Assembly (NCBI RefSeq): GCF_009755815.1 | Contig: NZ_WRPK01000001.1 | Coordinates: 124,001 to 188,000 of the forward strand | Direction of reading: 5' to 3' | Source: Flavisphingomonas formosensis | GTDB taxonomy: Bacteria > Pseudomonadota > Alphaproteobacteria > Sphingomonadales > Sphingomonadaceae | DNA length: 64,000 nucleotides | In this document: positions 18,666-27,890 of the stretch, piece after piece | Layout of the letters: each line of letters starts with the position of its first letter | Numbering within the stretch: position 1 is the stretch's first letter | The notes under the pieces: model-generated | What the model was told of the DNA's origin: nothing | Databases searched by the model: none | What the model saw: only the letters and a program-made list of their open reading frames with translations | Program-made: the position numbers and the translations under genes

Positions 18666-18807
18666 GAGGGGAAGATATCGTGATCGCGCCATGTCCGCTA
18701 TTGGCGATCGACATTGCCGCGCCAAAGGTTGGGGTTTGGGCGACTTTGGACGATGGCTATGGGGTCCCAAGCGTCAGATTTCGACCACCGGGAGGAAGGA
18801 AAAGACG

Positions 18808-19299
18808 TCACGCCTCCACGTCGATCCGGATACGCGTCAGCTTCAGCGCAGCGATCCTCCAGGCGCCGTCAACCTTGCGATAGCGCTCGGTATAATGGCC
18901 ATAGCCGTGCATGTGGCGCATCGGCGATCCTTCCGGCCAGCGCAGCTTGTCCTCCATCGCCCAGATGCCGGTCGCATTCTCGGCGTCGACGATCTCGATC
19001 TCGGGGGTGTGGCCGTGATGCACGGTCGACATGTTGTCGAGATATTGGTGCTGCATCTCGAGGAAGGCATCGACGCCGCGGATGCGGAAGCTGGCATCGG
19101 GCTCGCGCCGGGTTAGGCCCGGTTCGATCGGATCGCCCTTATGATCGGCAGGGGTGAAGGCATAGCTGGTATCGAGTTCGAGATCCTCGGTGAAGAGGGT
19201 GCGGAACAGATCCCAATCCTTGGTATCCATCGCGCGGAAATAGCGGCCTTTCAGGCGCTTGATCTCCTCGATCGCGATCAACTTCTCGACATCGGTCAT
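18808..19299 (-). CDS. SnoaL-like / NTF2-like protein
   Basis: A 163-residue protein of the SnoaL-like group often annotated as a ring-hydroxylating dioxygenase small-subunit-like or hydratase fold. It has the typical opening (IAIEEIKRLKGRYFRAMDTKDW), a histidine-rich middle (STVHHGHTPEIEI) and a closing WRIAALKLTRIRI strand. The ATG at 19299 follows GAGAGGAACGGCC. It lies 38 bp after the SDR stop on the same strand and is probably co-transcribed with it. Confidence 0.82.
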   Translation of the reverse strand: MTDVEKLIAIEEIKRLKGRYFRAMDTKDWDLFRTLFTEDLELDTSYAFTPADHKGDPIEPGLTRREPDASFRIRGVDAFLEMQHQYLDNMSTVHHGHTPEIEIVDAENATGIWAMEDKLRWPEGSPMRHMHGYGHYTERYRKVDGAWRIAALKLTRIRIDVEA

Positions 19300-19337
19300 G
19301 GCCGTTCCTCTCCCGGATAGATCAGCGAAGGCCGCGG

Positions 19338-20126
19338 TCAGTCGGCCATGCGACGGCCCTTCTCCATCGCGGCATAGGGTTGGAACTCGATGAAGTTCGC
19401 GCAGGCGCCCGGCGGGGATTCGAGGCAGCGCACGACGGCTTCGGCCGGCAGCGACGGATCCATCGTCGCGGGCGCCGCACCACCGCGCCGATCCCATTCG
19501 GCAAAGGCTTCCTCGGTGATCTCCGGAGCCCAGCCGGTGCCGAAATGGGTGAGCGTCGAGCCGAGGCTGAACAGGGTGACGGCGATATTGTCCCGGCTGA
19601 CTTCGATCCGCAGCTCCTGGGTCAGGCGCTCCAGCGCCGCCTTGGACGCGGCATAACCGCCCAGGAAGGGGAATTCGCTGGGATCGCGCACGCTCGATGA
19701 GCTGATGTTGAGGATGTTGCCGCCGCCCCGCGCGCGCAGATGCGGCAGCACCGCCTGCACCATGTTGACGACGCCGATCACGTTGACGCGGAACATCAGC
19801 AGCAGATCCTCTTCGCTGAGCCGCTCCACCGGCGCGATGCGCGACAGGCCGGCATTGTTCACCAGCCCGTCGATGCCGCCGAAATGCTCCGCGATGCGCG
19901 TCACCGCCGCCTGCGCGACCGCGCGGTCGGCGACGTCGCACGGCAGGGCCAGGGCGCGATCGCCGAATTCGCGTGCATTCTCCTCCAGGTCCGCGAGCGT
20001 GCGCGCCAGCATGCCGATGCGCGCGCCGCGGCGATGGAGCGTTCGGGCGATCTCCACGCCCACGCCGCGCGACGTCCCCGTGACGATATAGACCTTGTCC
20101 GTGATGTCCGGGGCGGCGGTGATCAT
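19338..20126 (-). CDS. SDR family oxidoreductase
   Basis: A classical SDR of 262 residues: TGTSRGVG at 16-23, NNAG at 90-93, Ser142 to Ser145, Tyr158 and Lys162 (YAASK). The ATG at 20126 follows GGGAGGAAGC with suitable spacing; the frame upstream to 20345 has no such support. It is upstream of a SnoaL-like gene on the same strand and downstream of the AraC-type regulator gene, which may control it. Confidence 0.92.
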   Translation of the reverse strand: MITAAPDITDKVYIVTGTSRGVGVEIARTLHRRGARIGMLARTLADLEENAREFGDRALALPCDVADRAVAQAAVTRIAEHFGGIDGLVNNAGLSRIAPVERLSEEDLLLMFRVNVIGVVNMVQAVLPHLRARGGGNILNISSSSVRDPSEFPFLGGYAASKAALERLTQELRIEVSRDNIAVTLFSLGSTLTHFGTGWAPEITEEAFAEWDRRGGAAPATMDPSLPAEAVVRCLESPPGACANFIEFQPYAAMEKGRRMAD

Positions 20127-20363
20127 CGCGAATGCTTCCTCCCTGATCGCGTGGCGTGCGGGTGCGATGCCAGCCGGTGCGGCCGGCCGCCATGCGGCTT
20201 GTTTAGTGACGGATCGGCAAGTCGTTTGATCGGATGGCGTTGCTGTCGTCGCCCTGCGGAGGCAAGGGCCCATGTCTCTTTTCCAGATTGGGCACATCGC
20301 CGTTTTTGAGAGCCATAGGCCCCTGCTTTTGCAGGGGCGACGCATGACGGCGGCCCGCCCCCC

Positions 20364-21239
20364 TCAGTTGAGCAGCGGCGCGACGCGAGTGTGGGCGCCG
20401 TCGCGGGCGAGCCGGCGTTCGCTGCGGAACGATCCGGGCGGCTGTTGCCACTGGGCGCGGAAGGCGGTCGAGAAATTGGCCGCATTGGCGAAGCCCAGCT
20501 TGTAGGCGATCACCTTCAGCGGCAGGTCCGTCTCGATCAGCAATTGCTCGGCGCGCTGCAGCCGCCAGTTGGCGAGATAGCGGCCGACGCTCTGGCCGGT
20601 ATGCTGCCGGAACATGCGGCAGAAATAATGGGAGCTGAAGCCGCACAGCCGCGCGATCTCGGCCACCGTCGGGAAGCCGACGTTCAGGCTGTCGAGATAA
20701 TCCTCGATGCGACGCAGGTGGCGGGGATCCAGGCCCGATTTCTTCTCCGGCTGATCGTCCCTGCGGATGGCGCGCGCGCATTCGATCAGGAGGGTCGTGC
20801 CCATCGATTCGATCAGCGCCTGGCCGGCGAAGCCCGGGTTCAGCGCTTCCTGCATCATGCGGCGCAGCAAGAGATGGATATTGGCATTGTCGACATCGAG
20901 CGCGCGGGTCAGCTCGACGAGGCCGAGGCCGCGCAGGCTGCCGATCACCTCCTCATAATCCTCGTGGAAGATGCAGCGTGCGGCGCGGATCTTGCCGCCG
21001 GTGCCGCGCCCGATCATCTCCTGATCCGGCACCGTGACCAGCACGCTGCCGATCGGGCCGAACTTGCTCGCCGAATAGCCGCTATACCGCCCCTCGGCCT
21101 TGTAGTCCGCGGCGCGGAACAACATCGAAGCCATGGGTCGCGCGTCGCTCCAGACGATCTCGACCGGCTTGGGTTGCTCGCCTTGGATCACCTCAATCGT
21201 GCAGGTGCTCGTTTCCAGCCGCGCTGTGGTCTCCAGCAT
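20364..21239 (-). CDS. AraC family transcriptional regulator
   Basis: A 291-residue regulator with a C-terminal AraC/XylS DNA-binding domain: the first HTH is at FPTVAEIARLCGFSSHYFCR and the second ends in LKVIAYKLGFANAANFSTAF. The N-terminal part would sense an effector. The ATG at 21239 follows GGGAGAGAGG closely; an ATG at 21257 is also possible. It is divergent from the run of rightward SDR genes and is a good candidate for their activator. Confidence 0.92.
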   Translation of the reverse strand: MLETTARLETSTCTIEVIQGEQPKPVEIVWSDARPMASMLFRAADYKAEGRYSGYSASKFGPIGSVLVTVPDQEMIGRGTGGKIRAARCIFHEDYEEVIGSLRGLGLVELTRALDVDNANIHLLLRRMMQEALNPGFAGQALIESMGTTLLIECARAIRRDDQPEKKSGLDPRHLRRIEDYLDSLNVGFPTVAEIARLCGFSSHYFCRMFRQHTGQSVGRYLANWRLQRAEQLLIETDLPLKVIAYKLGFANAANFSTAFRAQWQQPPGSFRSERRLARDGAHTRVAPLLN

Positions 21240-21493
21240 GCCTCTCTCCCGCTGCAAAGGCGAAAGCCCCGTCTTTCTGGCCGATTTTCTCGACTCGCCG
21301 CAAGGCTCTCCGCTTTATGACGTTAAGGCTAGCGCTTCGGGGGCTCGGGGTAAAGAGGTTCCTCTATTGCCTCATCTCATCAATCTCACACAATAACGTC
21401 CCGACTCGAAAATCCCGCCTGCCGGACACGGGGCGGCGGCCGCCCTAATTCCCATACGAAACCGGCGGAAAAGGCGGGAAACGGAGCGCTGCT

Positions 21494-22288
21494 ATGGGAT
21501 TGGTGGACGGCAAGGTCGCGGTGGTCACGGGCATCGGCCCGGGCATGGGCAAGGAAATCGCGCTGCTTCTCGCGCAGCATGGCGCAAAACTGGTGATCGG
21601 CGCGCGCAGCGCGGCGACGGTGGACGAGACCGCGGACGCGGTCCGCGCGCGGGGCGGCGCGGTCGAGACGCAGCGGGTCGATCTCACCGACCACGCCTCC
21701 TGCGCGGCGATCGTCGAAAAGGCGGTGGCGACCTTTGGCGGCGTCGACATCATCGTCCAGAACGGCGCGATGATCGGCGACTATAAGACGGTCGAGGATG
21801 CCGATCTTGACGTCTGGCGCGCGCTTTACGAGGCGAACTGCCTCAGCGCGATCAGCCTCTACAAGGCAGCGCTGCCCTCGATGAAGGCGAAACGGGACGG
21901 GCGCATCGTGCTGATCAATTCGGGCGCCGGCAACAATCGTCCGCCCATCGGCCTCGCCTCCTACGCTGCTTCGAAGGGCAGTCTCGCCAGCCTCGTGCGC
22001 TCGATCGCGATTGAGGGAGGCGGCTACGGCATTCGCTGCAACGGCGTGCATCTCGGCGGTATCGACGGCGAGAATCACCGTGTCTGGATCGAGCAGATCG
22101 CCGCGCCCGCCTATGGCATGACGACCGACCAGTATCTGGAGATGCGCTACAACGAATATCTGCCGCTGCGCACGCTGCCGACGGCGGAGGACGCGGCCGG
22201 CACGGTGCTGTATCTCGCCTCCGATCTGGCCCGCTGCGTCACCGGCCAGGCGATCTCCGTCAATGGCGGCGAATGGATGGCGAAATGA
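21494..22288 (+). CDS. SDR family oxidoreductase
   Basis: A 264-residue SDR with TGIGPGMG at 12-19, QNGA in place of NNAG at 89-92, and Ser143, Tyr157 and Lys161 (YAASK). It shares the unusual TGIGPG(M/L)GKEIAL and GRIV.(I/V)NSGA.NNRP segments with the next gene, so the two are close paralogues from a duplication. It is the first of eight consecutive SDR genes. The reaction is unknown. Confidence 0.92.
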   Translation: MGLVDGKVAVVTGIGPGMGKEIALLLAQHGAKLVIGARSAATVDETADAVRARGGAVETQRVDLTDHASCAAIVEKAVATFGGVDIIVQNGAMIGDYKTVEDADLDVWRALYEANCLSAISLYKAALPSMKAKRDGRIVLINSGAGNNRPPIGLASYAASKGSLASLVRSIAIEGGGYGIRCNGVHLGGIDGENHRVWIEQIAAPAYGMTTDQYLEMRYNEYLPLRTLPTAEDAAGTVLYLASDLARCVTGQAISVNGGEWMAK

Positions 22289-22407
22289 GCGGCGCGGCCG
22301 CCATGTCCCGCTTTTCAAACCACGCGATCGTCCCGGAAAACCAAAGCGGAGGCCGCTCGTCCGCACGGACCGGCTAAGCTCGCGGCCAGAGTGGAGAGGA
22401 GAATCGG

Positions 22408-23199
22408 ATGTTGCTGGAAGCGGGGAAGGTTGCCGTCGTCACCGGAATCGGGCCGGGCCTGGGCAAGGAGATCGCGCTGAGCTTTGCGCGGCTCGGCACG
22501 AAGCTCGCCATCGGCGCGCGCACGCAAAGCATGCTCGATGAGGTGGCGGAGGAGATTCGCGCGCTGGGCGGGGAGGTGATCGCGCAGCGCACCGATCTGT
22601 CCAGCCGCGATTCCTGTCACGCGCTCGTCCAGGCCGCGCTCGATGCCTATGGCGGCGTCGATATCCTCGTCCAGAACGGCCATGACCAGGGGGATTGGAG
22701 CTCGGTCGAAAATGCCGATCCCGATTATTGGCGCAAGACGATCGAGACCAACTTGTTCGGCGCGCTGCACCTTTTCCAGGCCTGTCTGCCTTCGATGCGG
22801 GCCAAGCGGGACGGGCGCATCGTCTTCGTCAATTCCGGCGCCGCCAATAATCGCCCGCAGCCGGGCCTTGCCGCCTATTCCGCGGGCAAGGCGGCGATGG
22901 CCAGCCTGGTCCGCTCGATCGCGCTTGAGCATGGCCGCGACGGCATTCGCTGCAACGGCGTCCATATGGGCGTGATCGCGGGGCAGAATGTGCAGCCCTG
23001 GTTCGAGATGGTGGCGCAGCAGAAGGGCGTCACCCTCGAAGAGCATATGAATGCCTATTACGATGCCTATCTGCCGCTGCGTTATGTGCCCACACCCAGG
23101 GAATGCGCCGGCTCGGTGATCTTCCTCGCCTCCGACATGGCCCGGGTGATGACCGGCCAGGCGATCTCCGTCAACGGCGGCGAGTGGTTCGCGAATTGA
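22408..23199 (+). CDS. SDR family oxidoreductase, paralogue of the preceding gene
   Basis: A 263-residue SDR with TGIGPGLG at 12-19, QNGH at 89-92, and Ser143, Tyr157 and Lys161 (YSAGK). It is collinear with its upstream neighbour over the whole length. GGAGAGGAG precedes the ATG. The two may accept related substrates or opposite stereoisomers; that is inference. It is followed by a repeat-rich gap. Confidence 0.92.
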   Translation: MLLEAGKVAVVTGIGPGLGKEIALSFARLGTKLAIGARTQSMLDEVAEEIRALGGEVIAQRTDLSSRDSCHALVQAALDAYGGVDILVQNGHDQGDWSSVENADPDYWRKTIETNLFGALHLFQACLPSMRAKRDGRIVFVNSGAANNRPQPGLAAYSAGKAAMASLVRSIALEHGRDGIRCNGVHMGVIAGQNVQPWFEMVAQQKGVTLEEHMNAYYDAYLPLRYVPTPRECAGSVIFLASDMARVMTGQAISVNGGEWFAN

Positions 23200-23650
23200 G
23201 CCTTCATCCTCCCCGCAGGGGGAGGATGAGGAAGGCTACCGCGCCCGCGCGGCCTCTGCCCGGTCCTCGTACATCAAATCCTCGATCGGCACCGGCTTGA
23301 CCGCGGCGAATGATCGAGCAGCAGCGACTCCTGCGCTATAGCCGCGCGATGCCGCTCTTCTTCGTCATCCCGGACTTGATCCGGGATCCATTAGCCGCAG
23401 CGGTGCCCTTAAGACGCCACGCTGCGGCGAACGGATCCTGACTTCGCCGCAGGCGAGTTTATCCTGAGCGAAGTCGAAGGGTCAGGATGACGGGAAGGGG
23501 AGAGCAGCGCCCCGGCCATCCGTTGCCCAATATTCGAAACGAATAGCCCGATTCCCGAGCGCCTCCGTTTTGCCCCGTCCCCGGCCGGCGTCTAGCCTGC
23601 GCCGACGAGGACCGGGCCGCACGGATCGGCCCACAAGAGGAGAGGAACGC
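23200..23650. repeat. 451-bp gap filled with dispersed repeats
   Basis: A short family C arm pair (CATCCTCCCCGCAGGGGGAGGATG, given here only as ends, 23204-23229) is followed by a larger element at about 23361-23491. That element starts CGTCATCCCGGACTTGATCC and ends GTCAGGATGACG, and contains an inverted GCAGCGGTG/CACGCTGCGG-like pair. No gene was seen. A ribosome site for the next SDR (AGAGGAGAGG) ends the gap. Confidence 0.7.
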
Positions 23651-24388
23651 ATGGCAGGTCGTCTGGCCGGTCGTCACATCATCGTGACCGGCGCCGCATC
23701 GGGCATGGGACGCGCGATCGCGACGCTGTTCGCCGCGGAGGGCGCGAAGGTCGCGCTGTTCGATCGCGACGCGAAGCGGCTGGAGGAGGTGGCGCGCGAG
23801 ACGGGGCAGACTGCGATCGAGGTGAATGTCGCGGACGAGGCGTCGGTGAACGCCGCCGTGCGCCAGGCGGCGGACGCGCTGGGCGCGCTCGACGGCGTCG
23901 TCAACGCCGCCGGCATATTGCGCGAGCAGCCGTTCGACCTGACCACCGCCGCCATCTACGACGATCTCATGGGCGTCAATCTGCGCGGGCCCTTCCTGGT
24001 CTCCCAGGCCGCGCTGCCAGAGCTGCGCAAGGCGCCGAGCGCGACGATCGTCAACATCGCCTCCAACGCCGCGCTCAACCCGCATCCCGGGCTTGCCGTC
24101 TATTCGGCGACCAAGGCGGGGCTCGTCGCGCTCTCCCAGGCGATGGCCAAGGAATTGGGGCCGGGCATCCGCGTCAATGCGGTGTGCCCGGGCATCATCC
24201 GCACGCCGATGACCGCGAACATGTGGGAACAGGGCGGCATCGGAGAGCAGGCCGTCGAGGCCACCATCGCGCTCAAGCGGCCGGGCCAGCCGGAGGAGAT
24301 CGCCGAGGTCTGCCTGTTCCTGACCGCGGAGCAGAGCAGCTTCGTCTCGGCCGGCGTGCTGGCCGTCAACGGCGGCGCCCTCTACTGA
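23651..24388 (+). CDS. SDR family oxidoreductase
   Basis: A classical 245-residue SDR with TGAASGMG at 13-20, NAAG in place of NNAG at 85-88, Ser138, Tyr151 and Lys155 (YSATK). AGAGGAGAGGAACGC precedes the ATG at 23651. The next SDR starts 14 bp after its stop, indicating an operon. Its FabG-like layout does not reveal the substrate. Confidence 0.93.
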   Translation: MAGRLAGRHIIVTGAASGMGRAIATLFAAEGAKVALFDRDAKRLEEVARETGQTAIEVNVADEASVNAAVRQAADALGALDGVVNAAGILREQPFDLTTAAIYDDLMGVNLRGPFLVSQAALPELRKAPSATIVNIASNAALNPHPGLAVYSATKAGLVALSQAMAKELGPGIRVNAVCPGIIRTPMTANMWEQGGIGEQAVEATIALKRPGQPEEIAEVCLFLTAEQSSFVSAGVLAVNGGALY

Positions 24389-24402
24389 ACGGAAGGACCA
24401 TC

Positions 24403-25248
24403 ATGGAGCAGGACGCGCTGAGCTTCGCCGGGAAGACGGTGATCGTCACCGGTGGCAATGGCGGCATCGGCCAGGGCATCGTCGAGGTCTTCTCGGAGCG
24501 CGACGCCAATGTCGTGATCGCCGATGTCGGCACCGCGCTGGAGCCGCCGAAGCTGCTGGGCAAGGGCCGCACCATCGACATACGCACCGACATCACCGAT
24601 CGCGCTTCGGTCGATGCGATGGTCGCGCAGGCGATGGCCGCGTTCGGCCGGATCGACGTGCTCATCAACAATGCCGGGCGCGGCGAGGGCATGGCGCGGC
24701 TGCCCGACGTCACCCAGCAGATGATCGACTGGATGGTGAAGCTCAACATCACCGGCACGGTGAACTGCACCCAGGCGGTGGCGGCCGAGATGGTGAAGGC
24801 GGGCCGCGGCAGCATCGTCAACATCACCTCGGCCGCGGCGCTCTCCGGCATGGCCGGGCGCAACGACCCGATCTATGCGGGTGCGAAAGGCTTCCTGCAC
24901 AGCTTCACCAAGGCGCTCGCCGCCGATCTCGGCCCGCAGGGCATCCGCGTGAATTCGGTGGCGCCGGGCTGGATCGTGCCGGAGCGCTCGGAAGCGACCT
25001 CGACCGGCAGCTTCTGGAACACCATGCCGATCATGGGCAAGCCGGACGAGGCCAATGCTGCATGGGAGGCCGCGCAGCAAAGCGGCCATGGCGGCGCGCC
25101 GACCAACCCCGGCGACCTGCCCCCGATCCGCAAGCTCGGCCGCCCGCGCGACATCGCCTATGCATGCCTCTATTTCGCGTCCGATGCTGCGGCTTATGCC
25201 ACCGGTCAGCTGCTCAGCATCGGCGGCGGCGGCTATATGCCGTCTTGA
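24403..25248 (+). CDS. SDR family oxidoreductase
   Basis: A 281-residue SDR with TGGNGGIG at 16-23, NNAG at 89-92, Ser143, Tyr158 and Lys162 (YAGAK). It is longer than a minimal SDR because of an insert around residues 195-240 (after the GWIVPERSE segment) in the substrate-binding loop, which suggests a bulky substrate. GGAAGG precedes the ATG at 24403. It is the second gene of the run that starts at 23651. Confidence 0.92.
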   Translation: MEQDALSFAGKTVIVTGGNGGIGQGIVEVFSERDANVVIADVGTALEPPKLLGKGRTIDIRTDITDRASVDAMVAQAMAAFGRIDVLINNAGRGEGMARLPDVTQQMIDWMVKLNITGTVNCTQAVAAEMVKAGRGSIVNITSAAALSGMAGRNDPIYAGAKGFLHSFTKALAADLGPQGIRVNSVAPGWIVPERSEATSTGSFWNTMPIMGKPDEANAAWEAAQQSGHGGAPTNPGDLPPIRKLGRPRDIAYACLYFASDAAAYATGQLLSIGGGGYMPS

Positions 25249-25296
25249 GGCGAAGCTTGCGTTGCCTCCGGGGCGCACCGGCAACAGGAGCATGCG

Positions 25297-26151
25297 ATGA
25301 GCGGCAAGGAACTCGACGGGCGGATCGCGATCGTCACCGGCGGCAGCAAGGGCATCGGCCGTGCCATCGCCGAACGGCTGGCCTCGGCGGGCGCAACGGT
25401 GGCGATTGCTGCGCGCAGCATCGATCGGCCGGCGGACGATCTCGCGGGGACCGCGGCCGAGGTCGTGGCGCTGATCGAGAGCCGCGGCGGCACGGCGGCG
25501 GCGATCGCCTGCGACGTCGAGAATGAGGCGAGCCGCAGCGCGCTGATCGAGGCGGTGATCGCCCGCTTCGGCCGGATCGACATCCTCGTCAACAATGCCG
25601 GCCGCGCGGTGCTGGAGCCGGTGGCGCAGATGACGATGGCGACCAGCTATGCCCAGGCCGAGCAATATCTTTTCGCGCCGCTGCACCTCTCGCTGCTCGC
25701 GGTCGAGCATATGAAGCGGCAGGGCGAGGGCTGGATCGTCAATCTCGGCTCGCACAGCGCCCTGCCGATCCAGGGCACGCTCGAGGACAATCTCCAGGCC
25801 GAAACCGGCCTCGCTTTCTACGGCGCGCTCAAGACCGCGGTGCATCGTGTCTCGCTCGGCTTCGCGATCGAATTGCTGCAGCATAATATCGCGGTGAACG
25901 TCGTCGCTCCGGTGCTCGCCATCGCGACGCCGGGCACCGCATCGCTCGGCCTCGTGACGCCGGAAATGGCGCAATATATGGAGCCGATCGAGCATATCGC
26001 CGAGGCGACCGTGGCGCTCGTCGCGCGTCCGCCGCGCGAGCAGAGCGGCGTCGTCGGTTTCTCCTACGAATATCTCGATCGCATCGGCCGGCCGACGATG
26101 ACCTTGGATGGCACCGCCGTGCACACGCCGCGCAGCCCGGCCCTCATGTGA
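25297..26151 (+). CDS. SDR family oxidoreductase
   Basis: A 284-residue SDR with TGGSKGIG at 14-21, NNAG at 99-102, a serine at 152 or 154, and Tyr175 with Lys179 (FYGALK). The longer spacing between the Ser and Tyr comes from an insert (QGTLEDNLQAETG). Its last 8 bp overlap the end of the convergent SDR gene on the other strand. Confidence 0.9.
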   Translation: MSGKELDGRIAIVTGGSKGIGRAIAERLASAGATVAIAARSIDRPADDLAGTAAEVVALIESRGGTAAAIACDVENEASRSALIEAVIARFGRIDILVNNAGRAVLEPVAQMTMATSYAQAEQYLFAPLHLSLLAVEHMKRQGEGWIVNLGSHSALPIQGTLEDNLQAETGLAFYGALKTAVHRVSLGFAIELLQHNIAVNVVAPVLAIATPGTASLGLVTPEMAQYMEPIEHIAEATVALVARPPREQSGVVGFSYEYLDRIGRPTMTLDGTAVHTPRSPALM

Positions 26152-26902
26152 AGCTCCAGCCGCCGTCCACGACGATCGACTGCGCGCTGATCCGTCCCGC
26201 GCCGGGCGATCCCAGATAGAGCACCGCCGCGGCGATGTCCTCGGGCGTGCACATTCCCAGCGGCGGCGGGAAGCGCAGGCCCGGGCCGGACGGCGGGGTA
26301 CCCTTGGCGCCACGCCCGCCCGGCGTGTCGACGCCGCCGGGCAGCACCGCGTTCACCGTGATGCCATGCTCGGCCAGCTCGAACGCCGCGCTCTGGGTGA
26401 GGCCGACGACGCCCGCCTTGGATGCCGCATAGGGCCCGAGCCCGTTCAGCATCGCGACGCGCGCGGACTGCGAGGCGATGTTGACGATGCGCCCGCCCCG
26501 GCCCGCGCCGATCATCGCCTTCGCCCCTTCGCGCAGGCACAGGAAGGTGCCGCGCAGATTGACCGCCTGGAACCGATCCCATGCCGCCGCGCTCGCCTCC
26601 AGCAGCATCACCCGGTCCTGCACGCCGGCGCAGTTGACCAGCAGCCAGGGGCCGCCCGGCGCCGCGGCGATCCCTGCGAACGCCTGCTCCACCGAATCTT
26701 CTTCGGCAATGTCCACCGTCGCCGCGCTGCCCCCGATCTCGGCCGCCACCGCCTCGGCCTGCGCGCCGTCACGATCGGCGACCACGACATGCGCGCCGGC
26801 CCCCGCCAGCACCTGCGCGATGCCGCGCCCGATGCCGGAGGCGCCGCCGGTCACGATCGCGACGCGCCCCGCCAGCCCGAACAATGTCTCCAGCGTGCCC
26901 AT
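26144..26902 (-). CDS. SDR family oxidoreductase
   Basis: A 252-residue classical SDR with TGGASGIG at 18-25, NCAG at 90-93, Ser144/Ser146, Tyr158 and Lys162 (YAASK), and the VDGGWSF C-terminal tail. It is the only leftward gene in the 21.5-30.3 kb run and ends in an 8-bp overlap with the convergent neighbour. GAGAGGAGAGGCGG precedes the ATG. It may have its own promoter in the 205-bp gap shared with the gene at 27108. Confidence 0.92.
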   Translation of the reverse strand: MGTLETLFGLAGRVAIVTGGASGIGRGIAQVLAGAGAHVVVADRDGAQAEAVAAEIGGSAATVDIAEEDSVEQAFAGIAAAPGGPWLLVNCAGVQDRVMLLEASAAAWDRFQAVNLRGTFLCLREGAKAMIGAGRGGRIVNIASQSARVAMLNGLGPYAASKAGVVGLTQSAAFELAEHGITVNAVLPGGVDTPGGRGAKGTPPSGPGLRFPPPLGMCTPEDIAAAVLYLGSPGAGRISAQSIVVDGGWSFT

Positions 26903-27107
26903 CCGCCTCTCCTCTCGCTTCCTCTCGCCGCAGCCTGCGCCGGATCGCGCGCGGCGTCAGGCCGCCGGACGCGGCTTTGCACGGCGCCCGAAAAGACTGG
27001 CCGGATCGCACAACAGATAGGCAGCCGATCGATCGCAACCCTCTTTCCCGCCCGCGCCGGCCATGCCTATCGTCGGCGCCGACACGAAAGCATGCGGGAG
27101 GAAGGCG

Positions 27108-27890
27108 ATGGCGGAGGCGGATTTTGCGTGGCGGTACGGGCCGACGGCGCTGATCCTCGGCGGATCGGAGGGCGTGGGCGCGGCCTTCGCGCACCAGCTG
27201 GCGGCGCAGGGGCTGGACCTGCTGCTCGTCGCGCGCAAGCCCGAACCGCTGGAGGAGACCGCTGCCGCCGTGCGCGCCGCCACCGGCCGCCGGGTGCGCA
27301 CCCTCTCCGCCGATCTCACCGCGCCGGACGCGGTCGATCGCATCGCCTCCTTCGCGGGCGCGGACGAGGTCGGCCTGGTCGTCTACAATGCCGGCGCCGA
27401 GAGCCGCTTCCTCGATTTCCTCGATCGCCCGGCGGAGGAATCGCTGCGCATGGCGGCGCTCAACGTCACCACCCCGATCGGCATCGTGCATCGCTTCGCC
27501 GGCCCGATGGCGGCGCGCGGGCGCGGCGGCTTCATCCTGGTGAGCTCGGTCGCGGGCGTCGCCGGCTGCCCGCGCAACGCGGTCTATTCGGCCACCAAGG
27601 CGTTCAGCAACGGCTTCGCCGAGGCGCTGTGGTATGAGCTGAAGCCGCGCGGCATCGACATGCTCGGCCTCGTCCTCGGCCTCACCTTGACGCCCGCGAT
27701 GCAGCGCATGGGGCTGAAGATGGACGGCGCCGCCGATCCCGCGCTCGTCGCCGCGGAAGGCATCGCCCACATCGCGGACGGGCCGACCTTCTACGCCGCC
27801 GGCACGGGCGAGGGCGCGCTCTATCTGCGCTCGCTCGATCGCGGCGAGGCGGTGCGCGCCATGGCGAGCAGCGCCAGCGAACTCGGCTGA
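27108..27890 (+). CDS. SDR family oxidoreductase (KR-like subgroup)
   Basis: A 260-residue SDR opening with RYGPTALILGGSEGVG, a subgroup in which GGSEG(V/I)G replaces TGxxxGxG. YNAG is at 93-96, Ser146/Ser147, Tyr160 and Lys164 (YSATK). The SDR at 57795 has the same opening and is its nearest paralogue in the window. GGAGGAAGGCG precedes the ATG at 27108. Its stop shares one base with the start of the next SDR, so the pair is coupled. Confidence 0.9.
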   Translation: MAEADFAWRYGPTALILGGSEGVGAAFAHQLAAQGLDLLLVARKPEPLEETAAAVRAATGRRVRTLSADLTAPDAVDRIASFAGADEVGLVVYNAGAESRFLDFLDRPAEESLRMAALNVTTPIGIVHRFAGPMAARGRGGFILVSSVAGVAGCPRNAVYSATKAFSNGFAEALWYELKPRGIDMLGLVLGLTLTPAMQRMGLKMDGAADPALVAAEGIAHIADGPTFYAAGTGEGALYLRSLDRGEAVRAMASSASELG